Assembly (NCBI RefSeq): GCF_040954835.1
Contig: NC_090711.1
Location: forward strand, 5,897,501-5,961,500
Reading direction: 5' to 3'
DNA from: Lepisosteus oculatus
Taxonomy: Eukaryota; Chordata; Actinopteri; Semionotiformes; Lepisosteidae
DNA length: 64,000 nt
Part shown: positions 15,401-28,483 of the stretch, in pieces
Position numbering within the stretch: the stretch's first letter is position 1
How the letters are laid out: each line of letters starts with the position of its first letter
Notes under the pieces: generated by a model
Database searches by the model: none
Seen by the model: only the letters and a program-made list of their open reading frames with translations
Told to the model about the DNA's origin: nothing
Position numbers and translations under genes: made by a program

Positions 15401-16839
15401 TTGTCTTTTGTCCCAGTTTTCCTATTAAACATGTCTCAAGCCCTAGATAATCAAGAAACAGCTGACAGATTTTCTGAAAGTGTCTAACCTTATTCCTCAA
15501 AGTCTGCTGTACACCCGTCTCCCATCTGGAATTATTACTGGACTATAGGCTTAAGAAGAGAGAAATCCTCAGTAATAGAGCATGTTCCTTTATGCATTAT
15601 ATATATACATCTTTTTTTTTTTGTCTAGTGAAGATCAGTGTTGCAAATCATTTAATCTCTGGAAAGTGTTTTGTATAATTCATTCCAAGTATATGACTGA
15701 AAACCAGAAAGCATCCTGAGAGTTTATCATGCAGCCACATGCCCTATGTGTTTTTTCCTTTTATCCTTGACACTAAATGTTGCACTAAGTGCAGAAATAC
15801 AATTGCTAATGTATTAAAAAAGACCTGTTGTACATGTTGTTTTCCATGAGTGTCACTTGTAATGTACCTTTATTTCATGTGGATAACTGCCATCCTTGAA
15901 TTGAATTGATTTACTCCCCCCCCCCCCCTTTAACTTGGCCTTAGCTTTCAAAATGTCATGCAGAAACTGGAAATTGGAGTACTTAAGCTATTTGGAGGTT
16001 TACATAAATGTCAATCTACATTTTTAAGCAAAAAGTACGTTGTTAGCATCAATAGAGGTTGTAGAACAAGACACAGAGAACAGCCACATCTATTTCTTCT
16101 TATGCTGAGTGATGAAGCTTTGTGTGATAGATCAGTGTATATTTCTTTTAATTGTAATATTCTTTGAATTGGAAAATATTAATGCCTACAACTTATTGGT
16201 ATGCACTGATTTGAGATCCAAGTGATCTATCTTCTTTCAGGTTATGTGCTGTAATGCAACATTATGAATTCCTGTTGATCAATGTCAGTACTTAAAGAAT
16301 AGCCATGATAATGCTGATCAGTACTTCAAATTTGTTAGAACTGACTGTTGAGATTAATTTTTCAGGTTCCACAGTAGCACCTGTGTATGAATGCTTTTCT
16401 TCCCTGTAAATCAGAGAAGATTGTGAAGTGTTCTAAAAACAATACTACTGCTCCATAGTAAAAAGAAGATAAGATGTGTTTCCTTCTTGCCATTGATCTT
16501 TGTGTGGGATTGTCATTATCTTTTATTACTGGGTTTAGGATTACAGAGCACATTAATGCTTAACAGCAAACAGTATAACCTGAACAAGAGAAAGTCAAGC
16601 GGTTTGAGTCCGTACCAGTTACTGTAACTCTTAGTCAGATATCTATAAGTAATAATATACCTTGTTTTTAATACAATATTTAGATTTTCCATTTGAGAAA
16701 ATCTGGCCTCCTAAACTGTTGTTTATCATAGGATTGGAACACTTTTGGGACCTGTTCAATTCAAAAGTGGTGCCAGCTTTCTATTTCTTTTCCGTTTTTC
16801 AAGTGATGGAGATGTGAAATATTTAAACACACTTTGTTG

Positions 16840-16960
16840 TTTGGGGACAATGCTAGGTAACAGATGGGCACACTCTGCAAGGCTGAATGTATGCAAATCT
16901 CCATACAAAAGGGCCCAGGATGTTTTCAATATAACAAGACTGCCTCAGGCCCGTTTTTAA
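16840..16960. promoter_or_regulatory. Candidate regulatory element with a perfect POU octamer
   Basis: ATGCAAAT at 16891-16898, with CAGATGGG (about 16861) 30 bp away, in a segment of balanced composition inside the desert. A second ATGCAAAT occurs at 10660-10667 with an overlapping ATGCAT. Confidence 0.2.
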
Positions 16961-19146
16961 TCCCCCCTTTACCAACAGCCAGTGCTTTTTATCAAGTCAA
17001 ATGCCTTAAGCATAATGTCAACTTGGACATCTGGCCGCATGTTTAAAAAATTTCTATTTAGTTGAAATATTTAGAGATGAAATCAGGACTCAGACTGGGA
17101 ATATCTGATCAATCAACTGAATGATTCAGGATTTTCTATGACAGGCACGAGCAACTTTCCTAGTCTCCATGCTGTCAAAAGACCTGCTGTTTTTCAGACG
17201 CAGTATAGTTTCAGTATACTTCTGTTTTTGTTGTTGTTTATGTGTTGTCCAGGTAGGTTTTCTCATGTAAAATAGATGATTTCCCTTGTAACGCGGATGG
17301 ATTTCAGTTTGGCAGATGCAGAGGGATCCAGTTTGATACCTGGAAATTCATGAAAGCGAGTTTAAAACATTGTGAAGAAAAGGGGCACTTTAGGCATTCC
17401 GATTCAAGAAGCTCAGGCTTCTTTGCTTTTAGTTTTCCTTATCCCAGGAGGTCATGATATCACTGTAAATATCCTTTCTTGACATGCAGTATAATATACG
17501 GCTTGAAATTGCAATGATTCCGTCAGTACTGGACGATCTGTACTCAGAGGTGTCATGCCTATTGAATCTTTTAGGTAAGGGAGTTTGATATTAACTGCAT
17601 ATTTTTTATAAAAAGGTACATATTAACTGCGAAGGCTTTTCATAAAATGTACTTGGGTACATTACATCCGGTTCCAAGCCTAGTATATGAAACAGTGCAG
17701 TGGAAGGGTTAATTATTGGTCTTTCCATTTTCTTTTGGAAATATACAGTACCAGCAGTTTCTTGAGGATCCTCCATTACCACCAAAGTTTTTTTCTTTTA
17801 TTCTTCCTTTGCTTACTGAGCTTTTGATTTGTTCAAAGCAACAGTTGCGTTGGTGCCTGCTTGTCATGTGACAGTGCTTTTCAAAAGCCCAGTGGTTTAT
17901 GGGTAAGTGCCCACATAATATTCTCCGAGCCAGCATCCCAGCAGCTTTTATTTTTTATTTATTTAATATTTTATTGTTTTTAGTACAGACAGCCAAGATA
18001 CTAAGGGAGAGGTTCAATTAATGTAATTCTAATTTATTGTAAATAACTGTTAACAGATATTGTAGTTGCAGGCTACTGTATGTTACAGTACTTAGATTTG
18101 ATATAACAAGGTGAAAATGTGCAAATGTAAAGCATGCAATACCTTTGGGTCAGGTGTCATATTATACCTTTAATATACCTATATTATACCTTTGTACGTT
18201 TGAGTAATGCAGCGTGTAAATAAATACAACGTGTTTAAATTCAGTTGCATACATACATTTTATCAGAAAATGATGTTCCATTCCACAGTTCATTAAATTC
18301 AGAGTACTATTAAATAGAAAGTAGTCTTTTTCTACAGCATCAACTGTACTGTATTCTTCCACAATGAAAATACTTGTAGTTCACTTTCTTAGTATATTCT
18401 TTTGGGCCATGAGTGAGTAATAGAAAATTCAGTCTACTAATTTGGAGACCAGAAAAAGTCACAGGCTGTTAAACACCAGGAAACATAAATTTATGCAGAC
18501 AAGGAAATAGGTAATTAGAAGTAGTAGCTGACATTTTTGAAGGGACAGAATTTAAACTGGATCAGTCTTCATCTTGGGAAGGATTCTAAAGTCACTAAAC
18601 TAACCAGCGGGGAACTGAATAGCACAGTAGTCTCCTAATGTGTTAGTTATACAGTACTTCTCTAAAGGATATCAAAGAAGACTACCTCTATCCTTCGTTA
18701 CACGGTACAGACTGTTTCATCTAAGGAAATAATGGGGTGCCTTTTTGTAAAACGGCCTGAGCTGTACCTCTTCAGACATTGGTATGATGATTATCTGAGA
18801 CGTGTTAGCGTTGATTTTTTAAGCCCATCATTCGGGAAGTAAAGAAACTAGCTGAATTTAGGGAAAGTCTTTATTGTGAGCATTGCATTTTCTCCAGTTC
18901 TGCCAGAAATAAACCCTTGTAGGTGTAGTGGTGGTGTGCCAGCCCCCTTTTAATATTCCCAACATGAACACATCCATAATGGAATGGTCCTTGATGACAC
19001 GATCCACAGATTCCAAATTAATTTGAATGTAGACCCTTTCACTGCCAAGTAGGGGCTGTTAAGCACCAAACTGTGTGTTGTTCATGGGGGAATATTCTGC
19101 AGTTTTCCAATTGATTTTCCAGGGTACTCTTTTTAAAATGAAAGTC

Positions 19147-19300
19147 ACAATTTAATGAAAGTCAACAATTTATTACTGTGTCGATCTGTGAGATTTAAAA
19201 CAAAATCAGATTGGTTTAATTTACAATTTAATGAAAGTCAACAATTTATTACTGTGTCGATCTGTGAGATTTAAAACAAAATCAGATTGGTTTAATTTAC
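19147..19300. repeat. Exact 76-bp tandem duplication (two copies)
   Basis: Unit 19147-19222 (starts ACAATTTAATGAAAGTC) is followed at once by 19223-19298 with no difference I can see, and the following 2 bp also match. The lack of divergence suggests a recent event or an assembly artefact. Confidence 0.9.
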
Positions 19301-20239
19301 TGTAGCTCCCGATAGCTGTATAGTCTGAAGTGCATTTTGAGATAGGACTGCTTCTTGGCATGCTAGTACTGAGCCCACAAAGAATGAGTACGATCCATGT
19401 CTTGTGAAAACAGCTTTGTCTTCCAAAAGAGTTTTTTTTGGCAGACTTCATCTTTTGAATTTTGTTCGCTTTTTTTGTCTGTTTCATGCTTAGTGGAGAA
19501 GACAAAAGGAAGATAAATCAAGTATACTGAAGACTACCCTTCTCGTGATCTCTGTTAAATACTTAGCAAAATTAAAAGATGTCTATGTGTGTGTGGAAAA
19601 CCATATTGTGTACTTTGTTGTGTTTCTGGGAGCTCTTTGTAGAGAAAGACAAACTGCACACTGAGAGATGTGTGCAGTGAGAAATTAGATCAGAATGATT
19701 TCTGATTCTGCTGCAGTTGGAAGTACTCTAGCTGTATTTGAGTTCGTTTTTTAAAGGCCTGGCAATAAGTACACAGGCAATTTTTGCCCATTAATTTGAA
19801 GTGAATTAATTCATTACAGCTGTTAGTCACTTGTTCGCGAGTTCTGATACATTGTTCAGCAAGGTTGTGGATGATTTAGAGAGCTCTGTGATTATTATTG
19901 ATCATACATTTTTTTGTTATTTTGTATAAGGCAAAATAAAGTGATTTGCCTCAGAAAATTGTCATTTGGTAGTGTTTTGTACTTATTATGTTGATAACTA
20001 ACTGATGTAAATATTATGCCTAAAATATTTTTAAAACTCTGAACTTGAATTCAAAACATATACGTGGCATATTGAAAGGGGGAATGGGTCACATCCAAAA
20101 TCATAAGGAGATGATAATAATCTGAATCAGTGACTAAGATTTTGGTGAAATAAGAAAGCAAGGCAATTATGCTGCAGCTTGGAGTCTGTAATCAAAACAG
20201 GAGCTGGGTTTAGGCTGTTTAAAAAAAAAAGACTGGTCA

Positions 20240-20680
20240 TTATGCCCATCACCCTGACACTCGCTGTAAACCCCCCCCGCAGAATGTTGTTTGGAGGAGA
20301 CACCAACTTTCAGCGTGAGTTTCCAAGTCGTGTGCCACCTCTCATGCTCTCAGCTTGCAGGCGGCAGCGAGTGCTGACCCAGCCTGAGGCCAGCCGCGGT
20401 GTGCGCGGAGGCCGGAGAGGGATGGGGAAGGTAACAGCGGCAGACGTACCTGTGACAGCTTCCCACAGTGCAGCTGCTGACTTGCTGGAGGGGGCTGGTG
20501 CTGTTGACACTTGTAGGCACCGGCGCCATCTCGGTCACCTGTACCCTCCTTCCAGCTATGAACCGACAACCGCCACCAGAGCAGCCCTACGCGGTTTTCA
20601 AACAATCCCTGTACCGATAACACAGCCACCCCACCCCCCACCCCTTCCTTCATGCCAACTAGAATCAAAAAACAGATCTA
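20240..20680. other. Isolated GC-rich island, possible non-coding exon or orphan first exon
   Basis: About 440 bp are clearly GC- and CpG-rich in an otherwise AT-rich desert. Overlapping open frames run on both strands, up to 172 codons on plus (20179-20697). Strong donors exist in both directions: minus strand CACAG|GTACGT (exon side ending at about 20457), and plus strand GAAG|GTAACA (about 20431) preceded by a CTTGCAG acceptor (about 20358). The minus-strand frame has an ATGG start context (MTEMAPVP...) that runs into the donor. None of the translations resembles a family I know. A CpG-island promoter of a lncRNA is as likely as a coding exon. Confidence 0.3.
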
Positions 20681-23489
20681 AACAACTTGTTTACTGAAAT
20701 CCCGACTTTCCACTGACGCAGACTGTACAAGAAGGATACCGCAGAACTGGCCCACAGGCTATAATGGTAAGACGTATTTCTCTTGTTGCTATGAGGAAAT
20801 TATATGTTCCAACTTGTTTTGGATATAAAAAAAATGATCATGACTGCAGTTGGGTGCCATGGGCTTCAGTACCGATCAGCCAGATTGTTTGGCGCGGTTC
20901 TGGTCATCAGCTGCCGTGGGAGAAAGGCTGGTCTGGGATGACATAAAAGAAGAAGAAATATGGTGGCTTTTTGTTTTTAATGCCAAACCCTGGGAGGCAA
21001 AATAACTGGATAGTCCAAGTATAAAAAAAAAACAGCCATATGGAAAACAAACTAACACTTGACTGTTTGTTCTTCTTGTTGCAGGTTGATTAAAATATAT
21101 TTGAATTTAATGACAAAGTGCACTTACGCAGTACAGTATACCGATGACACCTACCAGTGGATATTATGAGCAAAATAGTAGCAAGTCTAAAATGAAAACT
21201 TACGGTATCTGTAGTGTTCTTTTAATTGGACCACCACTGACTGCTTACCAATGTAATTTGCTTCCATTTGTCCTGCTGAAAAAAAATTGGTAAGATTGTC
21301 CAATTGAGCTGGTTCAACTGAAGAAATAGCCTAAGGCTCAGGGGAAACAGGGAGCTTTTGATGGAAATGGCACATAAAATGAATAGGAACATATATTTAA
21401 TGAGGCATCTCTTGTTATTTTCAACCATGCTACCATGCTTTTTTTTTTTGTCTTGGAATCAAAATAGCAAGGTTGATGGGCATTTTTTTTTACCTGGGCA
21501 TTTTTATTTTTCATTACTGCTAAATGACAACACTAACAGTTTTGATGGAATGGCAATCAGTGAATAAAATACAAAGTTCATTCTATAGATTAGAGTTGTT
21601 GGCAAGAGAAAATGATATGTTTTAGATGCTAGCTCTTTTCCTGAAGCTCCCTTTTTCTTATTAAGTCTCATAATGACTTCCAACCACGCTGAAACTATCT
21701 GAGTTCATGCCCAGCCTGTGTCGCGATCAACTTCTGCTAAATACTAATTAATTAATACTTCGTTTGGGTGCCCTTTTTATTGAATCCCTTTGGTATAAAC
21801 ATTAATTATGGTTCTTTCTTTTATACAGCCATCATTATTCTGTTGCATTCCCCTAAGGACAGAGAGCTAGCCAGGACCCTGTTCGAAAAATTACTTGGAA
21901 GCTCATGCACAAGACCTTGGATCCACACAAGTGATATTTATCTGTGCAGATCAAAAAACATTTACCTTTAGATGTTCCCTGTTATGAATATTCAATTTAC
22001 TTATTGAAATCTAATTTAGTTTTCCTTATCTCTGGGGCCTTTTAATCATCGCATATTGCCTGAGGCTTGCATTGATTGACAGCCAAACTTTTGTAGGGGA
22101 GGAAAAAGAGAAAAGGTTTTTACTAATGGAGATGCTAAGCTCTCATTTAAAATGGGCAGTGGTAGGAGAAGCATACTGCATCCTTTCACTTCTTTGTCTG
22201 CAAAATGTTTGTATATGAAGTCAAATTTGTGTCCAGAGGGTGAAAGACATTTTTCAGGGTAGTAAAATCTTTTTTACTATAAATTAACTGGTGTTTAAAA
22301 TCTACAATAATAATATCTTTAAACATCAGTTTTTGTCTTTATGTTAAAAGTGCATACAGTACAGTATATGTGAACCGTACTGTGAGGCATGTGGATTTGA
22401 AAGTTGCTTAACCAGGTGCTCACAGATGTAAAATAAAGGAAGACTGTTTTGATTGGCAATTGTTTTCAAGACTTTAATTTTGATTTGAGTTGTTCCTGAT
22501 GGAAAGAACTTTTGCACACTGACAACAAAAAGGAAAGACCAGAGATTCATTAAGCCTAAATAATTGGAAGACGTTTTCTTTTTACCAAGGCATCTGGGTC
22601 TTTAAAGTTCACTGGGACATATTGTAACGAATTGTGCAATTAAAAGTGTGCAGTCATTTAAAAAAAAAACAAGGGACTGAGACCAGAATAAAATAATTGC
22701 TTTATGGTTAAAGGCATTGTTTCGTGAGGCTCTTTTTGAAATGTTCAGCCATGATCAAAACCCCGGCATATGACCATTCATTGCCATGGGAAACATACAG
22801 TATTGTTTTACCAGATTGAACTTCTTTAACATTTGTTCAAATCTGTCTCTCCCCAAGCCCATTGTGAATTGTTGGACACTTTATTAAAACAAAAGTGTAG
22901 AGCAGATATAGCCTCTATAAAACTTTTACTGAATTAGGATTATTGTACAGGAATACAAAGATGTCCTGAAAGTGTCAAGCTCACGTTTAATAAATGTGCC
23001 CTAATTTCTAATGTAGATAACTGGTAATGATGCATGGCATGGTTTTTTCTACAAGTTTCTTGGCCTTAAACGCAACTGTTCATGAAGTCTTGGAAATGTT
23101 CTGAAAAATATAATGTAATGGTATTTTTCAAATTTGTGTTCATACCTCTAACAGGAGGAATCCCTGAATATTACTGTAAAGGAGAGGGTTATGCATGTGC
23201 TTCTTGTGTTCACCTAGTTTCACTCTCTGTCAAATCAAATTCTTTGCAGTTGCTGATAATAAGTCCAGGTGACCATTAGACAATTTGTCCTCTTTCAGTA
23301 CCTGAAAAGATTAGGATAGCTTACCTTTGAATAAAATTTTTATCCTAATGTTCTGTCTTACCATCCATTCTTAATCACATAGATGAAAAAGGTCTTAGTT
23401 ATTTGTGGAGTTTACATTCTGTCCCTTTACTGGTTGTTTTGCTTTGGAATTAAATTGATGCTCTAAAACAGCAACATTAAAAACATTGT

Positions 23490-24140
23490 GTGTATTATTA
23501 TTGTCTACTGGGGCCATTTGTAATGCCATCAGCTGTATTTTTAAGGGCTTATAAAACCCTCAGCTCAGAAGAAAACTGAACTTCATTCAGACTGAATATC
23601 ACGGTAGACAAAATGTGAAGGAACCGTCAGAGATTAGTGTAATTCCGAAGCCAGGGATTTCTCATCTGGCTCCGTCGCTGTGGTTTAATTTATGCCCAGG
23701 TGTAGCCTGATCCCCAAAGGACACTATTAAAACTCAGCCCTGTTTTGCCTGGGCCATAGCATTTATATTAACAGTGGCCATATGTTGAGCATGAGGGAAA
23801 CAGCTGATGGCGTTTAATTGGTGAAAATCAACATATCACTATCTGCTGGGCTAGTGAAGGCTTAAGTCATCCCAGAAAAAAAAATTGACCACAAGAACAC
23901 AAGAGTAAGTGAAAAGGGATTTCAGGCCTCCAATCTGACAGAGTCTGAACTCGGACTGTAAGCATATTTATGGCTCATGGGGATTGATGGATTTTAAAAC
24001 CTGGAGCTGCAGCTGTGGAGATGGAGCCAAATGGAAAGGGAAGTCAGAGGACAGCCTGTTTCAAATGAGCAGCCAGGCTAATGCTACAAGTGTGGTCATT
24101 TTCAGTGTCCATGTGTGAAACGAGAGTAAATGGCATATGT
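23490..24140. promoter_or_regulatory. Candidate enhancer: E-box cluster in the desert downstream of SLC17A9
   Basis: Three CAGCTG (23530, 23801, 24010) and two CATATG (23779, 24134) sites fall within about 650 bp of more balanced composition, with a TTTAATTG homeodomain-type site between them. No coding frame is present. CATATG and CAGCTG are the sites preferred by neural bHLH factors. Conservation cannot be judged from one sequence. Confidence 0.3.
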
Positions 24141-25039
24141 TTTATACATGGCCTGTATTTGCGCTTGTTTGCCTTCTGTGGCCTATCCATTGGCTTGGGT
24201 TGGCCAGCTTCGAAGGGGCTCAAGACATAGAAAGAAAACTTTTGTGCACATAAATGTCATCCTACAAAAAGATACACATAAAGCCAAAATCTGTCTCATT
24301 CTCCATAGTGTGAATGTTAAACTGTTTTTTTGTCTTCTTTTGGAATTGGAGATGATCTTTCAAAGACGGCTATGAACGCTTACAGTATCTTTATAGGCTG
24401 CTGCACTGTACAGGACATTCAAAATTTGCCGTTTCTCCTAATGGAGGGCCTGGCTCTGCCGGCTGAGCAACACGGCACAGTTTGAATATTAACAGTGCAC
24501 TGCTTCTCTGTCCCAAAGTGGCAGTGCGGATTCAGAAGTGGTTATAAAGAGTACAAAGTTAGGATCATTCAAATGAACTGTGGAGACTATTACATATCAG
24601 AACAGGTGTCAGAACGTCAAGGGGGGTGATGAGAATAAACATTTTCTATTTTATATGCAGTGAAAATGTAATTTAAAATCAAAGATGCACATTTAAATTA
24701 AAAAGAAAAATAGCCTTCAGTCATTTCTTTTTCAGAATGAGACCACCTCATTTTCTCATGGAAAAGAAAGACTTCCATCTCTCAACAAAGCTGTAGGTTA
24801 AGGAATCATACCCTCTCATGATATTTGACACTGATGTTACACAGTGAATTGCACTGAGCTGGTCAGTAGAAATCAGATCTCTTATTTGCCAATCTTTTCT
24901 TTTTTTGCACAAATATTTCAATATTTCAATTTTGAATTCTGCTTTTATCCAGAGAATCAAACCTGAGCAACATATTTTTACAGTTGTGAATTGTCTGACA
25001 TTAAAATTCAGATCATTGTCACAACGGCCCTGTCACACA

Positions 25040-25210
25040 AGAAGGACATTCACTGAGACGCCAACACTATGACATTGTCATTAACTTGATGTTAATTACT
25101 AATTAATGGGGCTATTTCATTTACATGTAACTCTTCCTCTTTGACAGGACTCCTTACTGAGAGACCCTGCTGAACTAATAACATGGGAGAGCTGCTGATA
25201 ATTTACAGCA
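25040..25210. promoter_or_regulatory. Candidate homeodomain-site cluster
   Basis: TTAATTACTAATTAATGG around 25093-25110 packs three TAAT cores into 18 bp, flanked by balanced-composition sequence. Plausible homeodomain-bound element, nothing more. Confidence 0.2.
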
Positions 25211-28200
25211 GGAGTTAATTAATAGTCCATTTTTTATGCATTTTAATGTTTTTGATCTCAGCAAAACTACATATACTGATGATCTTAGGACCCATAAAGT
25301 TTTCCATACAATGGGCTAAGATTTGAGAAAGCCAATATAGACCATTATCGATGAGGGAGCAGAAAAACAAACACCTGTTTGAATAAATATTACAGTATTT
25401 AGTTAGGTTTATTGTCTTTTGCTTTATTCTCAATTACAGCTTTACTCTTAAAATATTTTGGGTACTTGATGCAAAATTGATTTTTCATTTTTTTAAAAAA
25501 AGGTAAATTGTAAAATCTTTTTTAAAAAACTAATTTGGGAGGAAATAATACTTTCCTCACAAATTAGTGAGGACTAAATAATGATTAGTTACAGTATTTT
25601 ACAGAATGTTGTTGCACTTTATGTTTAATACTGCCATACAGGTATGTTTAAAAAATGGACACTCAGATCAAGATTTAACTATTATAGAATCACTTAAGTA
25701 CCTGAATAACTACCACTTTCCTTTTCTTGAAAGTAGATTTTTTTTTTGCATAAACAAAGTTATAGCAGTAAACATGAAATAAAATAAAATGCTGGAAAAC
25801 AATTAAACAAAAAAACTCCTGTCTTTGGCACAGGCATGTGAATGTTGTTCTGTGCATATGTTGCGTTTGGCTTCATTAGGCATGGCTCCGTATTAGTTTT
25901 GGCAGGTAAAAATACTGTACATCACAAAACAAGCTGCTGCCTGTTATAAAACACAGGGAAAATGGTGAAACTTTTCATGTACAGTTTCACATTTATACTC
26001 TAACCTGCACGTTTGGGCCTAGAAGCCCCAAAGTGCTGGTACAGCTGCTTAAACCTTACTGGAATAGACAAGAACCATTTAAATGGTAGAAGATAAAATA
26101 CTTCTTTTAAACTGCCAGGCTCTCTTTGTATTACAATTATTTTTTCCAACTTCCCAAAACGTTCAAATGTCAGTAAAAATTTAGGGCTCTTACAGTTTTC
26201 CTTCACTTCTGAGCACACTGACATCCCTGCTTTATTTGATAGCTTCCCCTATGTACATACTGTACACAAACCATTAAAATCTCTATGAATATGAATGTAA
26301 TACATTATGCAATAAAGAATAGTGCTTTACATCTTGCAGCATAATATGGCTCTCTCTGCAACGTCAAAATGTTTATTTGCAATACAAATACACGGGGCAC
26401 ATATCTTGCTGTTCTATGGAGCATTTAATTGCAAAGATCCTCTCACAAAATGATGGAATAACAATAATGCATGTAGAAGGCTCTGCAGAACCTCACCAAA
26501 TTACGCATTTTAACTTAACCCGGGTAGAAGTGAAATGTGTCAACAGAAATTCGAGTTTTGTTTTCCGTCAATCAAGAGTCTGAAAAAATCAAGTGATTTG
26601 ACTTGTGATTTTTGACTGTAGGAACTACTTTCCAAAACAATTACCTCCCTGCACTCATCACGGACACACATTGGACATAGCAGCTGACACCGTCGCTCCT
26701 TTAGGCTGTTTTAAAACACATTAATTCCTTTCACATTTCAGCTTTTCTGTTGCTCAGTGTTGCACCTTCTGTTTTATAAATTTGTGTGATTAACCTTTTA
26801 CTTCCCCTGTTGTCAAACGGAGAAAAAAACCGAAGGGACCAAAGGAAATATTTGTGGCTTCTGTTTTTTTTCAGCAGACAGAATTTTAGGAAAGACTGCT
26901 TTTGTAAATGCAAATCGAGCACCGGTTACGAATTATCTTCCTCAAGCAGTTGTGCTGTATGTTGTTCTGTTAAGAAATCACGCATTTGGGCTTTATTCCT
27001 TTCTGTGCTGTTGAAGCTTTTTTGAAAGGGCAGTACTTTAAACTGTTTCTGTCATGCGGAGCTTTAATGTGAGTGAATATTTCTGTTGTATAATTTGACT
27101 GAATTGTTTTTGCATATCCAAACGCCTTAGAACCTATTGTTGGCTGAGCTTTATTTTTCCATTCTTGTGCTTTGTGAAACACTGTTTAGTAAGTTTGAAA
27201 AAGTCATACTTTACTTATTGCTTGTCTTTATTTGAATATTTTAATCTGGGTTAAAAATTATTTTATCCTATGTTTCAGAACATCTGCATTCCCCCTTTTT
27301 AACATCTGGTAAGGAAGTTGGTCTGAACCCAGTAACAGCATCGTGTGTCATGTGGACTATAAGGTTTTCTTTTTCCTTCTTTCATTCAGCTTGCTTTGTT
27401 AACCTGGGTTTCGATTGTTGAAGGCTGTTTTTTCTGAAATACTCACAGTTAACCAAACCTCCTTTCTTGCCTCTGCTTGGAGCCCATCCAGGGGATTGTA
27501 AATTCAATTTGTGTGTTCATTACATTTGTAATAATAGATTGCACTATTATGCAGAAAGTAATGATCAAGCATTATATACTGGTATCATTTCATAACACTA
27601 TATTGGAATTCCAAATATCCACTCCTAAATGAAAGAGATTATAATCATGACCCCTGTTTGCTGGCATTGTTATTCCTAACTACTCGTTTAAGCACATTTA
27701 TTTTTTTACTGGAGTTGATTTCCAAGGATTAGTGGATATGGAGAGCAGTGTGTGTACTTTCAGAATTCATTCTGCAGCAATATTTTCTAAACTTTGATCT
27801 GGTAGTTAAGTACAGATTTACAATACGGATGACAAAGTAACTCAAATATTAATATTTCATAAGGAAGTTGGAAAATCACCATGGCTTCTATGACACTCAC
27901 TTCTGGCCAGAGTCTGCAGAGAATCTACTTTGGACAAACTGGAGAACACTTGAATTTACAGTCATTATCACTGTGAAATAAAAGATGTCTGTTTCTAAGT
28001 GGGTTCAAGCCTGCCAGCTTCCTTAAATACATCTCTACATTTTCACAAGTTGATGAAGAAATTAATGCTACTAGACACATACACATATCAGTCACATTGA
28101 GGGTTTATTAAATAGATATAATATACAGTATTTGCACATTACCTATCAAGTTATCTAAAGACATCCGAAGCATATAGGAGCATTTATTGCTTAAACAAAC

Positions 28201-28469
28201 AATATTTCTTTTGTAAAAGCTATCAAAAAGTTGTTTTTGCTAATTATTTTTTGCTAAGCATCATTTCTGGAACTCAGCTCTTCCTGGGATGTTAAAAAAT
28301 GACAGTTCGCAAAGCAGGGCATAAATTTTTCAGCAGCTATAATACACATTGTTAAATATTTCAATGCGACTGAATGACTGTTGATTTAGGAAAGCATTGA
28401 TCAGTGCTTTCCAATAAAGGTAATTTTTGATCTTTCTCCTCTGTGCCATAGCAGTGGGCATTGCCATCT

Positions 28470-28483
28470 GTCGCTATGGCAAC
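28470..28483 (-). promoter_or_regulatory. RFX X-box motif
   Basis: On the minus strand the sequence reads GTTGCCATAGCGAC, two mismatches from the palindromic RFX consensus GTTGCCATGGCAAC. It lies in a locally balanced segment (28.43-28.56 kb) far from any promoter I can see. Confidence 0.4.

Larger units (their letters stand above)
1..20170. other. Gene desert, left part
   Basis: No protein-coding exon supported. All open frames are under about 110 codons with no recognised family and no codon bias. Poly-C runs occur at about 12643-12650 and 15916-15928, and there are many A/T homopolymers. Scattered segments of more balanced composition (8.46-8.9, 12.13-12.42 and 16.84-16.96 kb) are the only places that look like conserved regulatory DNA. 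This side of SLC17A9 carries BHLHE23 in tetrapods, but no bHLH motif is present. Confidence 0.6.

Noticed and set aside
20179..20697. Longest open frame of the window, 172 codons, plus strand
   Set aside because: It lies in the GC-rich island where stop codons are scarce on both strands. It has no family resemblance and starts in AT-rich flank. The island is reported as a feature, not the frame as a gene.
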